DNA of 24,080 bases from Acidobacteriota bacterium (GTDB lineage: Bacteria > Acidobacteriota > Terriglobia > UBA7540), in assembly GCA_021827245.1 (NCBI GenBank), contig JAKAWN010000046.1, positions 1-24,080 of the forward strand, written 5' to 3'. A model generated the notes under the pieces. That model was given only the letters and a program-made list of their open reading frames with translations. It ran no database searches and had not been told where the DNA came from. This document shows, in pieces, positions 8,157 to 15,124 of this stretch (its first letter is position 1; each line of letters starts with the position of its first letter). The position numbers and the translations under genes are program-made.

Positions 8157-8852
8157 CTAACGATGAGCCTCCGCCAGAACCCGTTGTCGGCCCTCACCTT
8201 CAGACCAGACAGCGCCGTTTTCAAAAAATTCCTTCTTCCAGACGGGTACCACCTGCTTGAGGCGGTCGATGAGATAATGGCAAGCCTCAAATGCCAGCCG
8301 GCGGTGCGTGGCTGTCACCACAATAACAACGCTGGTTTCTCCAATTTCCAGTTTTCCAACCCGGTGAACAATTCCCACCGAGTGAATATCAAATTTCTCT
8401 TTAGCTTCTTCGCCAATCTCTTCCATCTTGCGGATGGCCATTGCAGCGTAAGCTTCGTACTCGAGATAGAGCGTCTTCTGGCCACCCGAATGGTCGCGGA
8501 CGACACCCTCAAAAGTAACCACCGCACCATCGGAACTCGCCTGGAGGGATCGACCGAAGTCTGACGGAGAGATTTTCTCGCTCGTGATGCGATAACGGCT
8601 TTCGTCCAAGCCTCCGCTGACCGGGGGCATAATAGCGACCTCATCGCCCTCATGTAAGGTACATAAGGGTTCGGCAACCTGCTGGTTAACTGCAAAGAGC
8701 AGAGATTCCGCCAGCTCTCCCAGCCGCGGGAACCGGTTCTCGTAGAAGCGCCGCAAACCCTGAAGGTTTTCACCCTCTCCAAGTTCCACCTGCTCTTCCT
8801 GCAGCCCTGTCAGATCGTGCGTGATCCCAAAGAACAAGACTTTAATTCTCAT
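8157..8852 (-). CDS. moaDE: Fused MoaD-MoaE molybdopterin synthase
   Basis: Molybdopterin synthase inserts sulfur into precursor Z (cPMP) to form the molybdopterin dithiolene. This 231-aa protein joins both subunits. Residues 1-81 are MoaD, a ubiquitin fold ending MPPVSGG, with Gly80-Gly81 being the tail that carries the thiocarboxylate. From about residue 85 the MoaE domain follows, with VTFEGVVRDH, a conserved HR and the active-site lysines in RLKQVVPVWKKEFF (Lys199, Lys206/207). In separate proteins the MoaD glycine must be a free C-terminus, so this fusion presumably needs cleavage after Gly81, as described for mycobacterial MoaX. ATG 8852 follows CGGGGA; an adjacent TTG at 8855 is less likely. 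No other molybdenum-cofactor gene is in the window. Confidence 0.93.
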   Translation of the reverse strand: MRIKVLFFGITHDLTGLQEEQVELGEGENLQGLRRFYENRFPRLGELAESLLFAVNQQVAEPLCTLHEGDEVAIMPPVSGGLDESRYRITSEKISPSDFGRSLQASSDGAVVTFEGVVRDHSGGQKTLYLEYEAYAAMAIRKMEEIGEEAKEKFDIHSVGIVHRVGKLEIGETSVVIVVTATHRRLAFEACHYLIDRLKQVVPVWKKEFFENGAVWSEGEGRQRVLAEAHR

Positions 8853-8874
8853 CAAAATCCCCGAATATCTTTAT

Positions 8875-8900
8875 AGTATACACCCGGAGGGAAGTCTCAA
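8875..8900 (-). promoter_or_regulatory. Candidate promoter of moaDE
   Basis: On the minus strand a good -10 box TATACT occupies 8880-8875, 22 bases upstream of the moaDE ATG. A TTGAGA at 8900-8895 could serve as -35, but the 14-nt spacer is shorter than usual, so the assignment rests mainly on the -10. The location in the 105-base gap after yfcH supports a separate promoter here. Confidence 0.35.
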
Positions 8901-8957
8901 CCCGCTGCGGGCGCCTGCAAGCCGGCGAGCTGGGGTTTGAAGGGCCAGCACACTACG

Positions 8958-9860
8958 CTACGTTCGGCCCAGTACGTGGCGCAGCGTGGCTTCGAGCCCA
9001 GGAAACTGGAAGGTGAATTCCGTGTCGATAAGCCGCCTGGGCTCAGCGCGCTGGCTCGCCAGGAGCAGCGCGTCAGCCATTTCTCCGAACATCAGGCGCA
9101 CCACAGCCGCAGGCACGGTTAGAAATGCAGGCCGGCCCAGGACCTTTCCCAGAGCTTCTGTGAATTCAACATTCCGCACCGGGTTGGGCGAGACAGCGTT
9201 GACTGGGCCGGAAAGAGATCCGGTGGAAATGGCATGCGCAATGGCCCGGACCAGGTCGTCAAGGGCAATCCAGCTTACGAACTGCTGGCCGTCACCCAGC
9301 TTTCCGCCCGCCCCGGCCTTAAACGCCGGGAGCATCGCCGGCAAAGCGCCACCTTTCCCGCTTAGCACCATGCCGATCCTCAGAATTACCACCCGGATTC
9401 CTTTTTGCCGGGCGGGTTCGGTGGCCGCTTCCCATTCCTTGCAGACTTCGGCCAGGAAATCCGACCCGGGTGGACTCTCTTCGGTCAGAATCTGGTCGCC
9501 GCACGAGCCGTAGAACCCTACCGCCGAAGCCGAAACCAGCACGCGCGGAGGAACCGCCAGCTTCGCGAGGGATTCCGAGAGCAGTTGCGTTCCGCGAACG
9601 CGGCTTTCGCGGACACGCTTCTTCTGCGCCTCCGTCCAGCGGCCTGCGGCAACGTTTTCCCCGGCAAGATTCACCACGGCGTCTGTTTGTTCCAGGGAAC
9701 TCGTCTCCAGTTTGCCGGAGTTCGGGTCCCATTCGGCGATGGTCTCGCCTGGAGCAGCGGGGTGCCGAACCAGCCTGACAACCTGCTGGCCTTCATCACT
9801 GAGACGCTGAACCAGCGCAGACCCAATCAGACCGCTCGACCCTGCAACCAGGATTTTCAT
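8958..9860 (-). CDS. yfcH: TIGR01777-family NAD(P)-dependent epimerase (YfcH-like)
   Basis: This 300-aa short-chain dehydrogenase/epimerase-type protein begins directly with the dinucleotide-binding Rossmann motif GSSGLIGS (residues 8-15). VNLAGENVAAGRW, the SASAVGFYG segment and a C-terminal domain with the FGEMAD motif are the hallmarks of the TIGR01777/YfcH (formerly SulA-like) family. The biochemical substrate of the family is not established. ATG 9860 is preceded by AAGGA at a 9-nt spacing. It is divergent from the receiver gene at 10037 across 176 bases and is followed by moaDE on the same strand. Confidence 0.92.
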   Translation of the reverse strand: MKILVAGSSGLIGSALVQRLSDEGQQVVRLVRHPAAPGETIAEWDPNSGKLETSSLEQTDAVVNLAGENVAAGRWTEAQKKRVRESRVRGTQLLSESLAKLAVPPRVLVSASAVGFYGSCGDQILTEESPPGSDFLAEVCKEWEAATEPARQKGIRVVILRIGMVLSGKGGALPAMLPAFKAGAGGKLGDGQQFVSWIALDDLVRAIAHAISTGSLSGPVNAVSPNPVRNVEFTEALGKVLGRPAFLTVPAAVVRLMFGEMADALLLASQRAEPRRLIDTEFTFQFPGLEATLRHVLGRT

Positions 9861-10036
9861 AGGCGGCTATCCTTCGGGGGCGGCATCAACGGGTCGCGTA
9901 GCACTCATCAGGAATGTGAGCAGGCCATCCGCCACACCCTGGCCTCACGTTAGCACATTCTAAGGCACGAATCCCTATGAAGGACAGAGCGGAAATGTAA
10001 AACTTTTCGCAACTTGAAGCTATACTTGGGATCAAT

Positions 10037-10396
10037 ATGGCGCAGATTCTTATTGCCGGAAGAGACTGGACGGCACGTGCGCTGCTGCGGGCTCAGTTGA
10101 TCGAAGAAGGCTTTGACGCCGAGGCCTATGACAGCGTCGGGGACGCGGTGCAGCGCCTTTGGGCCAGCCGGATGATGCCGTCGCTGCTGATCGCGGACCT
10201 TTTCGAGAGCGAGAGCCCGGCGGAAGATGTCGCCACGCTTTCCGAATGGGCGAAGCTCCTGCCCATCTGGATATTGGCGGGGCACGGCGCCACCGGCTCC
10301 GAGGCAATCGAAGGCCGTGGCTTTGAGAGAGTCCTCTTCCGCCCTCTCGATCTGGGGAAACTGGTACAGGAAATCAAAGGACGGCTGCCAGGTTAA
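10037..10396 (+). CDS. Degenerate response-regulator receiver protein (stand-alone)
   Basis: This 119-aa protein has the length and alternating strand/helix pattern of a single CheY-like receiver domain. The phospho-acceptor position is kept (Asp54 in LLIADL). The acidic pair after the first strand is replaced (ILIAGRD where VVDD is typical), the Ser/Thr after strand 4 is Ala (ILAGHG), and the conserved Lys before Pro is Arg (LFRPLDL). No output domain follows. It may act as a phosphorylation-independent adaptor or be a pseudo-receiver. A GGGA lies 6 nt before the ATG, and a TATACT at 10021-10026 is a possible -10 that would leave almost no leader. No histidine kinase is adjacent. Confidence 0.75.
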   Translation: MAQILIAGRDWTARALLRAQLIEEGFDAEAYDSVGDAVQRLWASRMMPSLLIADLFESESPAEDVATLSEWAKLLPIWILAGHGATGSEAIEGRGFERVLFRPLDLGKLVQEIKGRLPG

Positions 10397-10603
10397 GAGC
10401 CAGGCAACCAGCGCGGGTGATCCAACGCTCGATGCAGCTAAGCGGGAGCCCCGCACTACTCTGGTTTCCGTGTCCCCTGAGATTTCACACAGAGAGCGTG
10501 AAGATCCGCAGTGGCCTCCATGCGAAAGCGTTTCGAGTGCCACGGAGGGCACGGAGGTAGAAAAAAGCCCACGGTATACAAGGCATGTAGCAGTTGCCAC
10601 GCC

Positions 10604-11671
10604 TTATGGCGCTGCGGGTTGCTGCTGGGTAAGGCAATGGAGGGTTCCCAAGCCCCAGACCAGATCGACGGCGTGAATGCCGACCACCGGACGATCAGTG
10701 AACAATTCCGCCAGCGTTCCGAGCGCGATGCGATCTTTCGGGTCGTTGAAGGTGGGAACCAGGACCGCCGCGTTGGCAATATAAAAATTGGCGTAGCTGG
10801 CCGGGAGGCGCTGGCCATCGAAACAAACAGGGCTCGGCATGGGAAGCGGAACCACCTCGATGCGCGAACCGTTTTCCAGGCGCATATCCCCGAGCCGCTC
10901 GCGATTCTCCTGGAGAACGGCGTAATTGGGATCGGCTGGATCGTCTTCGCTACAAAGGACCACCGTTCTTGAATTGACGAAGCGGCACAGGTCATCCACG
11001 TGGCCGTGGGTATCATCACCTGCGATGCCACGCCCGAGCCACAGGATGTTGCGCACCCCGAGATTTTCGCGCAGGGCTGCCTCAATCTGTTCCTTGCCCA
11101 GACTGGGATTTCGCACCTGGACTTTCGGGTCAAGCAGGCACTCTTCCGTGGTCAGAAGTGTTCCTTTGCCGTTGACGTCAATACTGCCGCCTTCCAGCAC
11201 AAAGTCACGTTTTCCTGCCTTGGCCGGAAGCAGAGGAAGCTTGAGCGCACGAGCGGCACGCTCAGGAATCAGGTCGTCCTTGTGCCATTCGGGATACTTG
11301 GCCCAGGCATTGAAATGGAAGCGAACGATCGCGATCCTCGAGCGCTGAGCAGATCGCTTGACAAAGATTGGGCCAAAATCGCGGGTCCATCCACGGTCTG
11401 TAGGAAAGCGGAAGAAATTGGCGCGGGCAAGATCGATTCCAGCGCGCTGCAGAACCCGGCGGGCGCGATCTTCGTGGGATTTTGAATTGACCAGGACCCG
11501 GACGACTTCGCCGGGGGAGAGCTTGCGGACGATTTCACTGTAAACCCAGGGGATTGGGGCAAAACGGCCCGGCCAGTCGGTCAGATTGTGCGGCCAGCCG
11601 ATCCATGTGGCTTCATGCGGTTCCCACTCCGCAGGCAGATGGTAGCCGAGAGCTTGTGGTGTGGCGGCCAC
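10604..11671 (-). CDS. aguA: Agmatine deiminase
   Basis: This 355-aa enzyme hydrolyses agmatine to N-carbamoylputrescine and ammonia in the cytosol. It is a guanidino-modifying enzyme of the peptidyl-arginine-deiminase fold. Catalytic features are visible: RDFGP (Asp98), LEGGSIDVNG (Glu160 region), DTHGHVDD (His224) and the nucleophile Cys346 in GTLHCLTQQ near the C-terminus. The start is a GTG at 11671 whose G is the last base of the aguB TAG stop, so the two reading frames overlap by one base and translation is probably coupled. With aguB it forms the two-step agmatine-to-putrescine pathway. The N-terminus LPAEWEPHEATWIGWP is typical. Confidence 0.95.
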   Translation of the reverse strand: MAATPQALGYHLPAEWEPHEATWIGWPHNLTDWPGRFAPIPWVYSEIVRKLSPGEVVRVLVNSKSHEDRARRVLQRAGIDLARANFFRFPTDRGWTRDFGPIFVKRSAQRSRIAIVRFHFNAWAKYPEWHKDDLIPERAARALKLPLLPAKAGKRDFVLEGGSIDVNGKGTLLTTEECLLDPKVQVRNPSLGKEQIEAALRENLGVRNILWLGRGIAGDDTHGHVDDLCRFVNSRTVVLCSEDDPADPNYAVLQENRERLGDMRLENGSRIEVVPLPMPSPVCFDGQRLPASYANFYIANAAVLVPTFNDPKDRIALGTLAELFTDRPVVGIHAVDLVWGLGTLHCLTQQQPAAP

Positions 11672-12588
11672 TAGGTCTTTTCGCTCCCTGCGGCGGCCCC
11701 GAGAAAGCGACGGTCGAGTCCCTGGTAAGCGTCAATGCGGCGGTCGCGAAGAAAAGGCCAGTTCCGGCGGATGTCCTCAAGATGAGTAAGATTGATTTCG
11801 GCTGTCAGGATTTCCTCGCGATCCGTCGAGGCCTCCGCGATCACCACCCCATGCGGATCGGCCACGAATGACGAGCCCCAGAATTCGATTCCGGCACCGT
11901 CAGCCACCTTCTCGTGCCCCACACGGTTGACCGCGGCCACATAGACTCCATTGGCGATGGCGTGGCCCCGCTGGACCGTTCTCCAGGCGTCGCGCTGCGC
12001 TGCGCCGTAGGGCTCTTTTTCATGGGGATGCCAGCCGATGGCGGTTGGATAAAAGATGATATTGGCACCCTCGAGCGTCACCAGGCGCGCCGCCTCCGGA
12101 TACCACTGGTCCCAGCAGATGAGCGGTGCAACCAGGCCCGCTTGCGTCTTGATGGCATGGAATCCGAGGTCGCCGGGGGTGAAGTAATACTTTTCGTAGT
12201 AGCCCGGATCGTCGGGGATGTGCATCTTGCGGTAAAGGCCCGCCAGCTTGCCATCGCGGTCAATGACGGCTACGCTGTTGTGGTAAACGCCAGCGGCCCG
12301 GCGCTCGAAGACGGGAGCGATGACAACCACTCTGGCTTTCTTCGCTGCCTGACTGAGGGCTCTGGTGATGGGGCCTGGAATGGGTTCGGCCAGATCAAAA
12401 ACGGCGGCATCCTCGCGCTGGCAGAAGTAAGTGGAGGCAAAAAGTTCCGGAAGGCAGACAATTACCGCGCCTTTGCGGGCGGCTTTCGTGACGCCTTCGA
12501 TGGCCCGACGGAGGTTCTGGCGCTTGCCGGGCCCGCACGCCATCTGGACCAGCCCGATCTTGAATCGCTTTTTCGTATCTCGCTGCAT
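11671..12588 (-). CDS. aguB: N-carbamoylputrescine amidohydrolase
   Basis: This nitrilase-superfamily amidase converts N-carbamoylputrescine to putrescine, CO2 and ammonia, the second step after AguA. From ATG 12588 it is 305 aa, with the full Glu-Lys-Cys triad: Glu48 in LPELF, Lys121 in YRKMHIPDD and Cys158 in ICWDQWYPE. The family's YFTPGD and HPHEKEP segments are also present. An ATG at 12675 would add 29 residues of unrelated sequence and is rejected; ATG 12588 has only a weak ribosome site (GGA). It lies first in the aguB-aguA transcription unit and is divergent from the DedA-rhodanese gene. Confidence 0.95.
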   Translation of the reverse strand: MQRDTKKRFKIGLVQMACGPGKRQNLRRAIEGVTKAARKGAVIVCLPELFASTYFCQREDAAVFDLAEPIPGPITRALSQAAKKARVVVIAPVFERRAAGVYHNSVAVIDRDGKLAGLYRKMHIPDDPGYYEKYYFTPGDLGFHAIKTQAGLVAPLICWDQWYPEAARLVTLEGANIIFYPTAIGWHPHEKEPYGAAQRDAWRTVQRGHAIANGVYVAAVNRVGHEKVADGAGIEFWGSSFVADPHGVVIAEASTDREEILTAEINLTHLEDIRRNWPFLRDRRIDAYQGLDRRFLGAAAGSEKT

Positions 12589-12792
12589 CGTCCAACAGAA
12601 TACATGAGTCTCGATTTTCCTCCAAGATTCTTCCCGCCTTGAGCATCTTTGTACCCCCAGGAAGGTTAGGGTCATCTAAAAATCAGATGTCCTTGGCCCC
12701 TTGGCTCTGAGTTGGGACAAGCTGTTCTTACGGCCCAAACCGGGTGACGATGGACTCATTCTCTGTCGGCGAGCGCACGAGGACTTCACCAT

Positions 12793-13770
12793 ATGGACGA
12801 GACGCTCCGCTTTATTCTGCATCACGGTTACGCCGTTCTTGCAGTCTGGGTTTTTGCCGAGCAGTTTGGCTTTCCTATCTCTTCCATTCCCATTTTGCTG
12901 GCGGGCGGGGCGCTGGCCGGATCCGGCAATCTGGCGCTTGCCGGCGTCCTTATTTTCCCCGTGGCCGGCTCGATGCTGGCAGACGGCATTTGGTATGAGA
13001 TCGGGCGCTACAAAGGATCGCGGGTGCTCAATGTGATCTGCCGGGTCTCGCTTGAGCCGGATTCCTGCGTGCGCAGTGCGGAAAACCTTTTCGCCCGCCG
13101 CGGCGCGAACGCGCTGGTAGTAGCTAAATTCATCCCGGGATTCAGCGTAGCAGCTCCGCCGCTTTCCGGCATGCTGGGAATGCGCATCTCGCGCTTCCTG
13201 CTGTTTGACGGAGCCGGGGCGCTGGCCTATATCGGGACCTTTGTGGGACTCGGGTATGCTTTCAGCCACCAGCTTGAACATATCGCGCACGTGGCTCTCA
13301 GCCTTGGGATGGGGCTTCTGGTGCTGCTGGCGGCCGGGTTGGTTCTTTATGTTGCGTGGAAGTATTTCCAGCGGCAGCGATTCATACGCAGCCTGCGAGT
13401 GAACCGCATTACAGCCGAAGAGTTGAAGCAGAAAATCGACGCAGGCGAGGAGATCGCCATTGTCGATCTGAGGCATTCGGTGGATTTCGAAGCCGATCCC
13501 AATACGATTCCCGGCGCGCTCTACCTGCCTTCGGAAGAATTCAACCGGCGTTATAAGGAGATCCCAATCGACCGCGAACTTATTCTCTTTTGTACTTGAC
13601 CGAACGAGGCGACCAGCGCCCGTGTGGCGCTGATGCTCAAACGCCACGGCATCACGCGCGTGCGCCCGCTTGACGGCGGCTTGGGCGGCTGGAGAGAAAA
13701 GGGATTTCCGCTTGAAAGCCGGCAGCTCCCAGGAGAACCAGCCTCGGAACAGCAGGTGGAAACTGCTTAG
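12793..13770 (+). CDS. DedA-family membrane protein fused to rhodanese domain; candidate selenoprotein (in-frame UGA, Sec269)
   Basis: The 325-aa product combines a DedA/SNARE-associated membrane domain (about 1-195) with a cytosolic rhodanese domain (about 205-310). DedA features include AEQFGFPISSIPILLAGG, GSMLADGIWYEIGRYKG and FIPGFSVAAPPLSG, with several hydrophobic segments. The rhodanese starts at ITAEELKQKID and has IVDLRH, IPGALYLP and LILFCT. At codon 269 (13597-13599) there is a TGA, followed in frame by PNEATSARVALMLKRHGIT and GGLGGWREKGFPLE, ending at TAG 13768-13770. In DedA-rhodanese relatives this loop reads C-P-N-E-A-T-S-A, so the TGA replaces the catalytic Cys, with Cys267 two residues before it. 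With the hairpin at 13614-13632, selenocysteine insertion is the best explanation. A nonsense mutation or sequence error giving a 268-aa product is the alternative. GAGGA lies 9 nt before the ATG. DedA proteins act in lipid or ion transport; rhodaneses move sulfane sulfur or do redox chemistry. Confidence 0.8.
13600..13638 (+). promoter_or_regulatory. Candidate bacterial SECIS element downstream of in-frame UGA
   Basis: CAGCGCC (13614-13620) pairs perfectly with GGCGCTG (13626-13632), a 7-bp GC-rich stem closing the pentaloop CGUGU (13621-13625). GAG (13606-13608) and CUC (13636-13638) can add a lower stem. The loop begins 22 nt after the UGA and has G as its second base and a GU step. From what I know of bacterial SECIS models, a spacing of roughly 16-37 nt, a short loop and a G in the first two loop positions are expected. 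No bulged U like that of the E. coli fdhF element is seen. The stem could also be chance within GC-rich coding sequence. Confidence 0.6.
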
Positions 13771-13829
13771 GACGGCGAGGCGTGTCACTGCCGAAGTGCG
13801 CGGCCGGGCATGAGCCCAGGCGTTGCGGT

Positions 13830-15089
13830 CTAGAGCGCCATGAGAATTGGGTTTTCGAGAATCTGCTGAAGCGTTTGCAGGAACTTCGCGCCCGTTGCGC
13901 CATCAACCACGCGATGATCGCAGGAGAGGGTCATCCGGCAGCGGTGGCCGACAGCGATCTGCCCGTTTTCCACTATAGGTTTTTCCACTACAGCGCCGAT
14001 GGCCAGGATGGCGCCCTCGGGCGGGTTGATCACTGCCGAGAACTCCACGACTCCCATCATGCCCAGGTTCGAAACACTGAAGGTGCTGCCCACATATTCT
14101 TCGGGTTTCAGCTTGCGAGTGCGCGCCCGGGCAATCAGATCCTTGGATTCGGCTGAGATCTGTTGCAGGGTTTTGAGATTGCAGTCGCGCACGACTGGCG
14201 TGATGAGCCCGCCGCCTTCAATGGCAACCGCGATGCCGAGATGAATGCGGTTGTGGTAACGAATGGCGTTGCCGGTATAACTGGCATTAACGTCGGGATG
14301 CTGGTTCAAGGCAACTGCACATGCTTTCACGATAATGTCGTTATAGGTCAGTTTCAGATCGGGATTCAGCTTGTTTGCAGACTCGCGCAACTCCTTGGCT
14401 TTTTTCATGTCCACTTCAATGGTTAGATAGAAGTGGGGTACCGGGCCGAGGCTTTGGGCCAGCCGCTGGGCGATAGTCTTCCGCATCTGGCTGAGCGGCT
14501 CATCGCGGTAATCCGCCCCTTGGGGAACCAGTTGCGGGCCGGGAGCGCGCAGGGGAGCGCCTGCGGCTGTCGCTGACTCCACATCGCGGCGGATGATGCG
14601 TCCACCGGGACCGGAGCCCTGGATGACCGCCAGATCGAGACCCGCTTCGCGCGCGATGCGGCGCGCCAGGGGCGAAGCCAGAATGCGGCCACCCGCCTCA
14701 GCAGGGGCAGCGGGTACAGGCTGTGGTGCCGGACCTGCAATCGCCGGCTGAGGTATTTGCTGGGGCGGGACCGGGGCTTCTTGCGCCTTGGCAGGTGGCT
14801 TGGCTGCGGGCGCACCTCCGTTGGCGGAGATGAGCGAGGAAATATCTTCTTCGGCCTTACCGATGATGGCCAGCATCTGGCCGACCGGGACGGTTTCTCC
14901 TGGCTGGACCAGGACCTTGCGCAGGACGCCGGATGCCATCGACTCGACCTCCATGTCGACCTTGTCGGTTTCAATTTCGACCAGGGCATCGCCGTTTGCG
15001 ACCTGCTCACCTTCGTTTTTCAGCCATTTCAGCACTTTGCCCTCGGTCATAGTGTCGCTGCCCTTGGGCATAAGAACTCGAGATGCCAT
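13830..15089 (-). CDS. pdhC: Dihydrolipoamide acetyltransferase, pyruvate dehydrogenase E2
   Basis: This is the core acyltransferase (419 aa) of a 2-oxo-acid dehydrogenase complex, passing the acetyl group from lipoyl-Lys to CoA. There is one N-terminal lipoyl domain with the modified Lys43 in EIETDKVDME, an Ala/Pro-rich flexible linker (about 90-132), a peripheral-subunit-binding domain (about 135-172; ASPLARRIAREAG and GSGPGGRIIRRDV), and a catalytic domain from about 195 ending with SCDHRVVDGA (His392, Asp396). GAGG lies 6 nt before ATG 15089. It follows pdhB by 35 bases. Its association with E1 alpha and beta of pyruvate type points to acetyl-CoA production; a branched-chain role is less likely but not excluded. 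Confidence 0.94.
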   Translation of the reverse strand: MASRVLMPKGSDTMTEGKVLKWLKNEGEQVANGDALVEIETDKVDMEVESMASGVLRKVLVQPGETVPVGQMLAIIGKAEEDISSLISANGGAPAAKPPAKAQEAPVPPQQIPQPAIAGPAPQPVPAAPAEAGGRILASPLARRIAREAGLDLAVIQGSGPGGRIIRRDVESATAAGAPLRAPGPQLVPQGADYRDEPLSQMRKTIAQRLAQSLGPVPHFYLTIEVDMKKAKELRESANKLNPDLKLTYNDIIVKACAVALNQHPDVNASYTGNAIRYHNRIHLGIAVAIEGGGLITPVVRDCNLKTLQQISAESKDLIARARTRKLKPEEYVGSTFSVSNLGMMGVVEFSAVINPPEGAILAIGAVVEKPIVENGQIAVGHRCRMTLSCDHRVVDGATGAKFLQTLQQILENPILMAL

Positions 15090-15124
15090 ACATAACCTCG
15101 CTTCCAGGAGGAAAATTGACCGGG

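Noticed and set aside
12588..12675. Longer aguB start at ATG 12675
   Set aside because: Adds 29 residues foreign to the nitrilase family; ATG 12588 gives the normal N-terminus.
12793..13599. DedA-rhodanese gene ending at the TGA, as a plain 268-aa protein
   Set aside because: It would stop inside the rhodanese active-site loop, while the same frame continues with strong rhodanese similarity and a SECIS-like hairpin. Kept only as the alternative.
12676..13788. Long minus-strand open frame (370 codons) opposite the DedA-rhodanese gene
   Set aside because: No recognisable motif, composition of a mirror frame, and it lies antisense to a clear DedA-rhodanese coding sequence.
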